From: an uncultured Alphaproteobacteria bacterium
GTDB taxonomy: Bacteria; Pseudomonadota; Alphaproteobacteria; Puniceispirillales; UBA1172
DNA: 64,000 bases
Direction: 5' to 3'
Assembly (NCBI GenBank): GCA_937952245.1
Contig: CALFYS010000002.1
Coordinates: 1-64,000, forward strand
Shown here: positions 8,001 to 15,454 of the stretch, one piece after another
How the letters are laid out: each line of letters opens with the position of its first letter
How positions within the stretch are numbered: the first letter of the stretch is position 1
Notes under the pieces: generated by a model
Database searches by the model: none
What the model was told of the DNA's origin: nothing
The model's input: only the letters and a program-made list of their open reading frames with translations
Program-made: the position numbers and the translations under genes

Positions 8001-10959
8001 TGTATCGGGCATGACAGCAGATGATTCTATTGATGGTTACACCCATGCTGTTGCGGGCACGTATGGGACGCTTTACATCAACAGCTCATCAGGGGCCAAC
8101 CGCTATGTTCCTAATGACACGGCGATTGAAGAAGCCAAGACAACACAGACAGAAGATTTCACCTTGGTGGCCAGCGATGGCAGCGCAACCGTTTCGGCAA
8201 CAATCAGCAATACGATCATCGGGGTTAATGACACGCCTAGTCTGGCGGCGTTAACAGGCATCAGCATCACCGATACATCTGGGGATGATACGTTCACCGC
8301 CACATCAGCGGCGCTTTCCGCAAGTGACCGTGATGACACATCCTTCACCTATAGCGCGACGGATATGGTTGATGATTCCACCCTTGCTGATTTTGATAAA
8401 TCCGTTTCAGGGGATTACGGCACGCTCTATTTGAACAGCAGCAATGGTGACTATCGCTATGTTCCTGATGATGCCGCGATTGAAGGCTTGTCGAGTGGCA
8501 GCGTCAGTGATGAATTCACGCTTGCTGTTTCGGATGGCAGCGCATCAACAACGCAATCATTAACGGCCAATATTACGGGCGCCAATGATACCCCGATCTT
8601 AAACGCCGCCAGCGGGTTTAGTTTCACGGATACATCCAGCGATGACAGTTTCAGCACCGAGACCGCCCAGCTTAATGCCAGTGACGCGGATTCAGATGCC
8701 AGCCTAACTTATGGCCTTACAGATGGTGTTGTGAATACGTCGATTACATTTAATTGTGGCGGCCAAATCTGTTCCAGTAGTCATGCGAAAATAGGGACAT
8801 ATGGCACGCTTTATTTGGATGAGACCACAGGTGCCTATGCTTATGTGCCTAATGATACGGCGATTGAAAAAACAACGTCTTCTGTTTCAGAAGATTTCAC
8901 CTTAACCGTAAGCGATGGCACATCAACCGTCAGCGAAACGGTCACCGCATCTGTTGTTGGTGTCAATGATACGCCCACCATGTCAAGTTTAGCGGGGCTG
9001 ACCATCACCGATACCAGCGCCAATGATTCCTTTGCCGCCACCACAGCCGTGACCATATCGGCTGATGATCGTGATGGCAGTCAAACTTTAAGTTATGGGA
9101 TCAATTCAGGATCATCGGATACAAGCTTAGAAGGTTATACCCATTCGCTGGCAGGGGATTATGGTCGGCTTTATCTCAATGCCAGCAGCGGGGCATACAC
9201 TTATGTTCCTGATGACAGCACCGTGAATAGCCTGACGGGGACAGAAACCGATACCTTTACCCTGTCGGCAACAGATGGCAGTGCCACCGCAACCCAGACC
9301 CTGACCGCGACATTAGAAGGTGCCAATGATACCCCAACACTGGCCAGCATAGCCACGATTACAATGACCGACACCAGCGGTGATGACAGTTTTAATGCCA
9401 CCACGGCCAGCCTTGATGGTGATGATCGTGATACAGGGCAAAGCCTGACCTATACTCTTGATCGTTCATCTGAAGATACAACACAATCTGGCTACACGCA
9501 TTCACGGACAGGGGATTACGGCACGTTATATATAGAGGCCAGCACGGGGGATTATACCTATATCCCTGATGACGATGCTATCGAGGCTCTATCAAGTGGT
9601 TCGGCAACGGAAACCTTTAACCTGACGGTAAGTGACGGGTCTTTATCGGCGGCGCAAACATTGACGATTAATGTCACTGGCGTTAACGACACCCCTGAAT
9701 TAGCCGCCATCACCGGGATCAGTTTTTCTGATACCGCAAGTGATGACCGCTTTAGTGTCACCAATGGCAGTTTTGACGGGTCAGATCGTGATCGTGGGGC
9801 AAACATCACCTATACAATCGCAGGTTCATCGGTTGCGGAATCCAATGAGTTTTCCCACGTGAAACAGACGTCTTATGGGTTGTTGTATTATGATGAGACC
9901 ACTGGTGATTACCGGTTCCAGCCTTCTGATAATCTGGTTAATGCCGCCAGCAGTACTGTGTCTGAAGAGATTACGGTCAATGTCACCGATGGGACGGGCA
10001 GTGCCAGCCAAAACTTAACCCTCAGCATTACCGGTGTTGATGATCGCCCGATTATTTCAACCGATAATATCGACAGTCAAAATGTCAGCAGTTCAGGGTA
10101 TCGGGTTAGTGTGAGTGATGCGGAAAGTCAGACCATTACTGATATTTCATCGTCTCTGCCGGCGTGGCTAAGTTTCCGCAACAGCACCGTTGGCGATGAG
10201 GTTCAATATTACTGGGAGGTTGGGGCGAATAATCCCGCCTGGCTGAATGGTTCTCAAACCGTGACCCTGCAAGCCGAAGCCAATGGTCTATCTTCGGCCA
10301 CCAGAAACGCCACATTTGTGTTTTCATGTTCATCTGATCTTTGTGATGATTTCATCCAATCATCCGACGCGGTCACCCCAAGGGCGGTGACCGATTCATC
10401 TGACCAATTGAATTATTTAAAGATTGATGGTGAAGAATTTGAATATTTCAAAACCTCTGACATCGACAATCTTTTTGATAATACAAAAAATAATACAGGC
10501 CAGTTCCGCGTCGTTTATACCGCTAACGAAGCCAATGGTGGGAATGGGGTTTGGTCTATTGATCAGACGGTGATCGCTGATTATCAGAAAAGAGAAATCA
10601 CCGTTAACGGAACGGTCGATGTGGAAAACCTATCTTATTTTGATGATGCTTCGGATTCCTTTAATTACAGCAATCTGATTGATTTTTCCGGCGGCGGCAG
10701 CACCTATCAAACAGGGCTTTACTTTGAAACATCCTATTCAAATAGTGATGATTTCACGGGTTACGAAATGGTCAATAAAGATGGCGAAACGGTGAATTTA
10801 TTTTTCACGGACCATGTTGGATATTTGAAGGATCAAAACGGCAATAACGCCTCAGTTATTTATTCAACTATTCAAACATTATCGAGCAACCCGGCTGGAT
10901 ATAACGAAAATTATCGTGATCTTGTTGAAGAGGAATGGCGGGTGCTTGAGCCTCAATAA
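5092..10959 (+). CDS. Giant secreted FecR-domain protein with ten cadherin/VCBS-like repeats
   Basis: 1955 residues. Order: signal peptide (1-31, ending VSA); FecR domain (about 50-170, with RTPQDGRIQILLMDETTFSM and AVISIRGTEVIG); a Cys pair (180/190); a very acidic Glu/Asp/Ser/Thr linker (about 225-450); ten tandem repeats of about 120 residues (454-1649), each starting ND(T/A)P with DTxxDDSF, DYGTLYLN and YVPDD motifs; a degenerate Ig/cadherin-like unit (1650-1745); and a C-terminal beta-rich domain (about 1755-1955). FecR domains on repeat proteins of this kind are usually extracellular, unlike true FecR anti-sigma factors. No RTX nonapeptides or type I secretion tail are visible, and the signal peptide argues for Sec plus an outer-membrane partner. 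The preceding TPR/barrel gene is the obvious candidate. The likely role is a surface adhesin or matrix protein (inference). Confidence 0.8.
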   Translation: MRIHDCSKFLHMLIVAVLAISLGSMPSLVSAKERVLVGVLAASAGQTERRDENGQFEVITTGDQIFLNDEIRTPQDGRIQILLMDETTFSMGADSTIVIDEFVYDPGNQAGAVSANIKKGVFRFISGRIAKKKPENMKVTAGNAVISIRGTEVIGTVSPEESTIVLLSGLIDMTSISAGCGGGTSSAAGCQSSLVRPGFGVAMDAGGQFSPPTRFEPEEIDAVIDSIETAPKKEEEESGGEESPEDDQAQDDTPSDEEEESTQESTQESGQEEAGASSEEEPESEPATGVETDANGEPKTDETQTGETPAEETPIVLAANDEGENLAPDGTEKIEDTPASAPSGTAEKKQEPSKFDLIVLRSFGMIDDQKEEDKTALTNEMANLSNDLIDDKKEDEKPASSEPDTQQTVEEDVDEQVEKLEDDKKEEEQKSTRDESNSNQSSTSENESSPERVNTAPTIGTLAAINFEDTDADDSFNTNSASADGNDADGDTIEFSINDMQADTSRSGFTHSTDGSFGKLFINKSTGAYAFVPDDTAIENLKTDSSESFTITVNDGRDNARETLTIAVTGVNDTPVLSALTSVLIEDTANDDSFSNSSANLDASDRDDTALTYSLTDANTSSSLDGFDRSLAGDYGTLHLNSETGAYTYVPNDSAIEGTTETVTETFTLNVRDGSDFDRQTLTVEVKGVNDTPELNALSGISFSDTDADDSFSNVNASLTASDRDTGASLTYSADGATTNSSQSGFTHAVDGDYGTLYLNSSNGDYRYVPDDAAIEGLTAAASDEFTLSVTDGSASASQTLTASITGVNDAPVLSSISSLSFEDTAADNSFSAATDSLSATERDSGQSLTYSIAGASADDSVDGYTHAVAGDYGTLYINETSGAFSYVPDDDAIEGIKTDQTDSFTLTASDGTASVNQTLTANITGANDTPVLSISGSNSFTDTSGDDSLDAASLTVTSSDRDNDALSFSVSGMTADDSIDGYTHAVAGTYGTLYINSSSGANRYVPNDTAIEEAKTTQTEDFTLVASDGSATVSATISNTIIGVNDTPSLAALTGISITDTSGDDTFTATSAALSASDRDDTSFTYSATDMVDDSTLADFDKSVSGDYGTLYLNSSNGDYRYVPDDAAIEGLSSGSVSDEFTLAVSDGSASTTQSLTANITGANDTPILNAASGFSFTDTSSDDSFSTETAQLNASDADSDASLTYGLTDGVVNTSITFNCGGQICSSSHAKIGTYGTLYLDETTGAYAYVPNDTAIEKTTSSVSEDFTLTVSDGTSTVSETVTASVVGVNDTPTMSSLAGLTITDTSANDSFAATTAVTISADDRDGSQTLSYGINSGSSDTSLEGYTHSLAGDYGRLYLNASSGAYTYVPDDSTVNSLTGTETDTFTLSATDGSATATQTLTATLEGANDTPTLASIATITMTDTSGDDSFNATTASLDGDDRDTGQSLTYTLDRSSEDTTQSGYTHSRTGDYGTLYIEASTGDYTYIPDDDAIEALSSGSATETFNLTVSDGSLSAAQTLTINVTGVNDTPELAAITGISFSDTASDDRFSVTNGSFDGSDRDRGANITYTIAGSSVAESNEFSHVKQTSYGLLYYDETTGDYRFQPSDNLVNAASSTVSEEITVNVTDGTGSASQNLTLSITGVDDRPIISTDNIDSQNVSSSGYRVSVSDAESQTITDISSSLPAWLSFRNSTVGDEVQYYWEVGANNPAWLNGSQTVTLQAEANGLSSATRNATFVFSCSSDLCDDFIQSSDAVTPRAVTDSSDQLNYLKIDGEEFEYFKTSDIDNLFDNTKNNTGQFRVVYTANEANGGNGVWSIDQTVIADYQKREITVNGTVDVENLSYFDDASDSFNYSNLIDFSGGGSTYQTGLYFETSYSNSDDFTGYEMVNKDGETVNLFFTDHVGYLKDQNGNNASVIYSTIQTLSSNPAGYNENYRDLVEEEWRVLEPQ
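7345..7425 (+). repeat. 81-bp segment of repeat 3, nearly identical to one in repeat 6
   Basis: This segment and 8410-8490 differ at only 4 of 81 positions, all synonymous, while the flanking parts of the two units are clearly diverged. The pattern points to recent gene conversion or recombination between units 3 and 6. Confidence 0.8.
8410..8490 (+). repeat. 81-bp segment of repeat 6, partner of 7345-7425
   Basis: The second copy of the nearly identical 27-codon stretch. The encoded residues, GDYGTLYLNSSNGDYRYVPD and onward, match repeat 3 exactly. Confidence 0.8.
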
Positions 10960-10993
10960 AGATCAGACTCTTTTGGGAAAGTGGACGGTTGGG

Positions 10994-11917
10994 TTAACGC
11001 GGTGATTGATGCCGCCGTCCTGATGACACCAGCCATAACCCCGGCAAGATTAACGCCCCGCCGATCAGGTGATAGGGCATAATCTCCTCGCCCAATAACA
11101 CCGCCGCCAGCACCGCCGCGTAAATCGGGGATAGATATAAAGTGGTGCTGGCAATAGCGGTGCCGAGGTAAACCACGATAAACCCATAGCTGAGATACGC
11201 GCCGATAGAGGCGAAAAACACCACCACCACCAATGCCGATAAAATCGTGGGGGTGACGTCAGGCCAAGGCCCACGGGTGGCGATTTCCATCATCACAAAA
11301 GGCAAATGCCATAACGCCCCGCCGAGGGCCATAGCGCCAAAACGTTGCACTTGTGATAATTGGGTTTTGAGATGTTTGAGCCCCAGCGAATAAATCGAAA
11401 AACTAAAGGTCGCCAGCACAATCCATAAATCACCAAGGTTGAATTGCAGGCTCAACAACAACCCAAGCTCGGCTTTAACCAGAATGACCAAAACCCCAAC
11501 CAACCCCAAAAAAAGCCCGATGGATTGATTGAAATTGAGGTGTTCTTTGAAAACAAAAAACGCCATGACCGCCATTAATAATGGGGCGCTGCTATAGATC
11601 AGGCCAATATTGGTGGCGGTGGTGAGTTCACCAGCCAAATAAACAGGCCCGCCGCATAACCCCATGCCTAAGGATGCCAGAAATAAGATGGATCGTATTT
11701 CCTGCCGGATCAGGTGAATATTTAATCGGCGGAGGGCGGTGAGCGCCAGCATGATGACAATGCCCACCAAAAGCCAGCGTAAAAACGCCAAAGATATTGG
11801 CGGGAAATGACCTGAAATGCCTCTGGCCACGATCATGTTTGATGAAAAAAACGCAGGGCAGATAAACACCAAAAACCACGCCAATTTGGTCTTAGTGGCT
11901 TGTTCCAAAAATGGCAT
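10994..11917 (-). CDS. EamA-family (DMT) transporter
   Basis: 307 residues, about ten hydrophobic helices in two homologous halves, as in the drug/metabolite transporter EamA family. The first half begins FLVFICPAFFSSNMIVARG with FPPISLAFLRWLLVG. The second half contains GALWHLPFVMMEIA and ends with the LYLSPIYAAVLAAVLLGEEI motif near the last helices. The family exports or imports small metabolites across the inner membrane; the substrate cannot be read from sequence. It is convergent with the FecR-repeat gene, 34 bp apart, with no clear terminator between them. A basic, Ser/Gly-rich tail (SSGRRHQSPR) would be cytoplasmic. Confidence 0.9.
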   Translation of the reverse strand: MPFLEQATKTKLAWFLVFICPAFFSSNMIVARGISGHFPPISLAFLRWLLVGIVIMLALTALRRLNIHLIRQEIRSILFLASLGMGLCGGPVYLAGELTTATNIGLIYSSAPLLMAVMAFFVFKEHLNFNQSIGLFLGLVGVLVILVKAELGLLLSLQFNLGDLWIVLATFSFSIYSLGLKHLKTQLSQVQRFGAMALGGALWHLPFVMMEIATRGPWPDVTPTILSALVVVVFFASIGAYLSYGFIVVYLGTAIASTTLYLSPIYAAVLAAVLLGEEIMPYHLIGGALILPGLWLVSSGRRHQSPR

Positions 11918-12101
11918 ATCGTTATCCCTGAGCGTGAAAGCAGAAGCAAATATGAAGGCAACCTATGCGGAAATCAAACCCTAGGCAATCAATTTAAACG
12001 TTCTTCTTTGTGCTGGTTTAAATCCTTTTGGCGTCACCTATATCAAGGTTTCAATCTCAATCCCTTGAATATATTGACTCTGATGACGGAAGTGATGTTC
12101 T

Positions 12102-13640
12102 GTGCGGCCCAAAATTGTTCTTGTTTGGTTTAAACGTGATTTAAGATGTGTTGATCACGCGCCATTGGCGGCGGCGGTGGCAACAGGCTTGCCTGTTCTG
12201 CCGCTTTATGTGGTTGAACCAGAATATTGGGCCTTGCCAACATCATCCCAGCGGCATTGGTCGTTTGTCCATGACAGTTTAACGCAATTGCGGTCAGAAC
12301 TTGCCGCCATTGGCCAAGCGCTTGTGGTCAGGGTTGGTCAGGTGGAAACAGTGCTGAAAGACCTGATGGATCACTATGACCTGCAAGGGGTTTATGCCCA
12401 TGAAGAAACAGGCCATTTATGGACCTATCAGCGTGATCTTGATGTGCAGGATTTTTGCCGCCAATACGCTATTGAGTGTCATGAATTTCCCCATGGTGGG
12501 GTGGTGCGGCGGCTGCCATCACGGGATGGGTGGTCACGGTTAAGGCAAGACCGCATGGTCAAAGATATACACCCCGCGCCAACCGCATTGCTCCCACTTT
12601 CGGGGATAGAAGCCGGTGAAATTCCAGCCAAAAATGACGCGCTTTTTGTTCACCGCATCAACGGCCAGACCCAAAAAGGCGGCCGCCGTGGGGGCATTGC
12701 CATTGTCCAAAGTTTTATCCACCAACGCGCCCATCGTTATTTGAAATCAATTTCCTCCCCGCGGTATGGCGTTGATTTCAGCTCACGTCTGTCGCCGCAT
12801 TTGGCTTGGGGGACGCTTTCTGAACGCGAGGTGGTGAAGCGGTTTCAGGAGGGATTATCACAATTGCCCAGCGGTGATTTTGGGCGGCGCGGGCTGGCCG
12901 CTGTTTTGACCCGATTGTCATGGCGCAGTCATTTCATGCAGAAACTTGAAGACCAGCCTGATCTTGAAAAAGCATCCATGCATTCGTTTTATGATGGTAT
13001 TCGTCCCGAAAATGACAAGACAGAAACCTATTTAACCGCCTGGCAAGATGGCCGAACAGGGGTTCCCATCATTGATGCTTGTATGCGTTGTTTAATTGAA
13101 ACAGGATGGTTGCCGTTTCGGATGCGCGCCATGTTGGTCAGTTATGCCAGCTATCATCTGTGGTTGGATTGGCGGCGAACCGCCCCGCATATGGCGCGGC
13201 TTTTTACCGATTACGAACCCGGCATCCATTACAGCCAATTTCAGATGCAGTCAGGGGTCACGGGAATAAACACCATGCGGGTTTATAATCCTGTTAAGCA
13301 ATCTTATGACCATGACCCTGAAGGCTGGTTGATCCGAAAATATTGTCCGGAACTGGCGCATCTGCCTTTGGAATGGCTGCATGAACCGCATTTAATGCCG
13401 CCCTTATTGGCCGCTGAATTTAACTTTGAAATTGGCCGCGATTATCCTCACCCATTGGTGGATAATCAACTGGCGATGCGGGCGGCGAAAGACCAAATGT
13501 CGGCCATTCGCAAAAAAGCAGGTTTTGATCAAGAAGCGGCATCTGTTTTCAATCGTTTAGGGAGCCGGAACAGGCCAAGGTCTGGGGTGAAAAAACGCCA
13601 AACGAAAACCAAAACACAGCAGCAATTGGATTTGTTTTAA
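12102..13640 (+). CDS. Photolyase/cryptochrome-family flavoprotein
   Basis: 512 residues. The N-terminal alpha/beta photolyase domain (about 1-165) opens with VLVWFKRDLRCVDHAPLAAA. The helical FAD-binding domain (about 225-480) has RLSPHLAWGTLSEREV, WRSHFMQKLE, GVPIIDACMRCLIETGWLPF and RMRAMLVSYASYHLWLDWR. The flavin-proximal motif reads HYSQFQMQSGVTGINTMRVY followed by NPVKQSYDHDPEG. Classical CPD photolyases instead have WQWxAGTGTDAAPYFRxFNP, so this belongs to a divergent subgroup that I recall from marine cyanobacteria and proteobacteria. Light-driven repair of pyrimidine dimers is likely but a blue-light sensor is possible. The start is GTG at 12102; an in-frame stop lies three codons upstream. 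The basic tail (GVKKRQTKTKTQQQ) may help DNA binding. Confidence 0.88.
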   Translation: MRPKIVLVWFKRDLRCVDHAPLAAAVATGLPVLPLYVVEPEYWALPTSSQRHWSFVHDSLTQLRSELAAIGQALVVRVGQVETVLKDLMDHYDLQGVYAHEETGHLWTYQRDLDVQDFCRQYAIECHEFPHGGVVRRLPSRDGWSRLRQDRMVKDIHPAPTALLPLSGIEAGEIPAKNDALFVHRINGQTQKGGRRGGIAIVQSFIHQRAHRYLKSISSPRYGVDFSSRLSPHLAWGTLSEREVVKRFQEGLSQLPSGDFGRRGLAAVLTRLSWRSHFMQKLEDQPDLEKASMHSFYDGIRPENDKTETYLTAWQDGRTGVPIIDACMRCLIETGWLPFRMRAMLVSYASYHLWLDWRRTAPHMARLFTDYEPGIHYSQFQMQSGVTGINTMRVYNPVKQSYDHDPEGWLIRKYCPELAHLPLEWLHEPHLMPPLLAAEFNFEIGRDYPHPLVDNQLAMRAAKDQMSAIRKKAGFDQEAASVFNRLGSRNRPRSGVKKRQTKTKTQQQLDLF

Positions 13641-13725
13641 TCCCTGTTATCTTGCCAGCAATTGCAACTGCTCCAATTAAAAGCCATGGTATTGGGTAAG
13701 GGTTTGAAGGCAGAAAGATAAGGTG

Positions 13726-14199
13726 ATGCGGAAAATACCATTTCTTTTTATTATCCTGGCGGGGGTGTTCATGGCGAGTGCTGGCGGCCAACCCATGCTC
13801 GGGTTTGACCTGATGACTGCCCATGCCCATAGCGGGGCGACCGGCATTGTCAAAGACCGGATGGATCGCTTCAAAGAAAGCCAACAGGCGCTGAAGGCAA
13901 TCGCCAAGGCGATTAAAACAGAAGATTATGACGCTATTCTTGCGCCGGCGGAAACCATCGCCCAATGGGGGGATGAAATGGCGACTTATTTTCCCGAAGG
14001 GTCAAACCCATCACCATCAGAAGCGTTGGATGTGATCTGGCAAGAGATGGATCAATTCAACGCCATGGCCAGCGCCAACGCCAAAGCCGCAAGACGGTTG
14101 CAGCAACTGGTGCGTGAAGGTGATCATGCCCGCATCAAGCCAGCCTTTAATGAAGTGGTGGGCAGCTGCAAATCATGCCACCAGAAATTCAGGCAATAG
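13726..14199 (+). CDS. Cytochrome c' (class II cytochrome c)
   Basis: 158 residues from ATG 13726 (a GTG one codon upstream is also possible). A signal peptide of roughly 30 residues directs it to the periplasm. The mature part is a four-helix bundle: RMDRFKESQQALKAIAKAIK, then EDYDAILAPAETIAQWGDEM and FPEGSNPSPSEALDVIW. The C-terminal haem site is CKSCHQKFRQ (C148, C151, H152), placed as in all class II cytochromes c'. Known roles are NO binding or detoxification and redox buffering. Haem attachment would need a cytochrome c maturation system encoded elsewhere. The start is 85 bp after the photolyase stop. Confidence 0.93.
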   Translation: MRKIPFLFIILAGVFMASAGGQPMLGFDLMTAHAHSGATGIVKDRMDRFKESQQALKAIAKAIKTEDYDAILAPAETIAQWGDEMATYFPEGSNPSPSEALDVIWQEMDQFNAMASANAKAARRLQQLVREGDHARIKPAFNEVVGSCKSCHQKFRQ

Positions 14200-14240
14200 T
14201 TTATCAATTCTTATAATAGAAACCCCAAAAGTAGAGCATC

Positions 14241-14501
14241 ATGTCATCACCTGACCCATCATCCTATGATCATTTGTTCAACCGCATTAAAGAGCCAGTT
14301 GTCTGCCAGAAATGTTTTGATGAATTTGCCCAAGGCCTGACCGATCACGGGTCATTGCAACAATACGCCGCCCTTGATGTGGGGTTTACCGATCAGGGGA
14401 TACAAATCTGGTGCCGCCGCCATGATGTGAATGTTTGCCATGTGGATTTCGGGGGCATGGCGCTGGACGCGGATTTCCGCTGTTTGGAAAAATCAAAATA
14501 G
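14241..14501 (+). CDS. Small Cys-containing protein of unknown function
   Basis: 86 residues, not recognised. It has a CQKC pair (VVCQKCFDEF), a second region IWCRRHDVNVCHVDF with two more Cys and two His, and ends FRCLEKSK. Five Cys with His suggest a small metal-binding, possibly zinc-ribbon-like, fold. There is no signal peptide, so it is probably cytoplasmic. It lies 41 bp after the cytochrome c' gene on the same strand. The compositional coherence and the conserved-looking motifs argue for a real gene. Confidence 0.65.
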   Translation: MSSPDPSSYDHLFNRIKEPVVCQKCFDEFAQGLTDHGSLQQYAALDVGFTDQGIQIWCRRHDVNVCHVDFGGMALDADFRCLEKSK

Positions 14502-14512
14502 AAATAGGGCCA

Positions 14513-15301
14513 TCACGGTTGCTGGATGCCGCTGGCCCCGCCGCTAAAGATCCAGCCTTGATCATCGGCAATCCCGAACAATACCCCGGCTTCTTCGGCT
14601 TCAGGCCCGAATAACCCGCCTAATATTTTTGACCGGATAATGGTCAGCTCCTGATCATCGAAACGCAATTGCGGCAACCCAGCATCGCTAATCTCAGCGT
14701 TTTTATTGATGGTGAGATGGGCATTGAGATCAATCCGTCCATCCCCAAGATGCAATTCAGCGGTCTCAGCACCCCCATCAACCACAAGCTGTCCTGATAA
14801 CGTGCCATCCAACAAACTCAGGCTGTCAAGGCAACCGGCACAAGTCCAATGACCGGAAAGATCATATTCCACCGTGGCATCGGGTAATGTCGGCGCCAGC
14901 CGCCCCAAGACCATATAACGCCCGGGGTCAGATGAATTGACCAAAGGGGGCGGGATAAAATCAAGCCTTGAAAACTGACGGGTAATGCTTCGGTCGGGGT
15001 CAAGGTCAGGAATCTTTTCCAGAATTTCATTGGTTTCAGGGTCTTCTCCAGTCAGGTGGAAAAACCCGCTGTCTGAATCAACAAGCCCCAGCCATGCTTC
15101 GCCTTTGCCATCAATTGTGTTGAATAATGATGCCGCTTTGCCCTGATCAAGGACAGAACCGCCGCCGCCAATAGGGTTGGTCACAGGTGGGACGGGGGCA
15201 GAAGACCCACCCCCGCCCCCGCAACCGGCAAGTCCGGTAACGTAAAGCACAAGGCATAAAATGATAAGCCGCCTTGTTGGCATTGGTCTTGCCCATTGCA
15301 T
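14513..15301 (-). CDS. Lipoprotein with TbpB-like C-terminal barrel signature
   Basis: 262 residues from ATG 15301 (ATG 15283 possible). The signal peptide ends in a lipobox, LAGC, followed by a Gly/Ser/Pro linker (GGGGGSSAPVPP), as in surface-tethered lipoproteins. The C-terminal part includes LSGHWTCAGCLDSLSLLDG and a closing motif LFGPEAEEAGVLFGIADDQG. That motif resembles the GxFYGPxAxExGGxF signature of the transferrin-binding protein B barrel domain found in Slam (type XI) cargo. A CAGC pair is also present. The Slam-like TPR/barrel gene 10 kb away is a possible exporter. The physiological ligand is unknown. It is convergent with the 86-residue gene, 11 bp apart. Confidence 0.65.
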   Translation of the reverse strand: MQWARPMPTRRLIILCLVLYVTGLAGCGGGGGSSAPVPPVTNPIGGGGSVLDQGKAASLFNTIDGKGEAWLGLVDSDSGFFHLTGEDPETNEILEKIPDLDPDRSITRQFSRLDFIPPPLVNSSDPGRYMVLGRLAPTLPDATVEYDLSGHWTCAGCLDSLSLLDGTLSGQLVVDGGAETAELHLGDGRIDLNAHLTINKNAEISDAGLPQLRFDDQELTIIRSKILGGLFGPEAEEAGVLFGIADDQGWIFSGGASGIQQP

Positions 15302-15454
15302 GGCGCTAATATAAGGGAAAAAGGCTTGGCTAATTACCGAACTTCAGCATAAAATAAAGGCGCAAATGCATGAAATATTCGACCCTTGTGATCATCTTTT
15401 TGGCTTAGTTTTTGCGGCGAATATAAAAATTTAAACCGTAATCTGGAGATGATT

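Larger units (their letters stand above)
6451..10038 (+). repeat. Ten in-frame tandem repeats of about 360 bp (VCBS/cadherin-like)
   Basis: Ten units of 118-127 codons lie end to end (3588 bp), each beginning with an NDTP-type motif; the first reads NTAP and the fourth NDAP. Divergence between most units is considerable at DNA level. Units 3 and 6 share a nearly identical stretch. Unit 7 carries an insert with a Cys pair (C1222/C1227). A further degenerate unit begins DDRP at 10039. Confidence 0.9.

Noticed and set aside
6675..9809. Series of 65-85-codon minus-strand frames spaced about 360 bp apart
   Set aside because: They recur with the period of the VCBS-like repeats and are shadows of the coding strand.
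6451..10038. Possible CRISPR-like periodicity
   Set aside because: The period is about 360 bp, the units are in frame and diverged, and there are no short identical repeats with unique spacers.
5092..10959. Interpretation of the FecR-domain protein as an iron-citrate anti-sigma regulator
   Set aside because: There is no adjacent sigma factor or TonB receptor, and the domain sits behind a cleavable signal peptide in a huge repeat protein.
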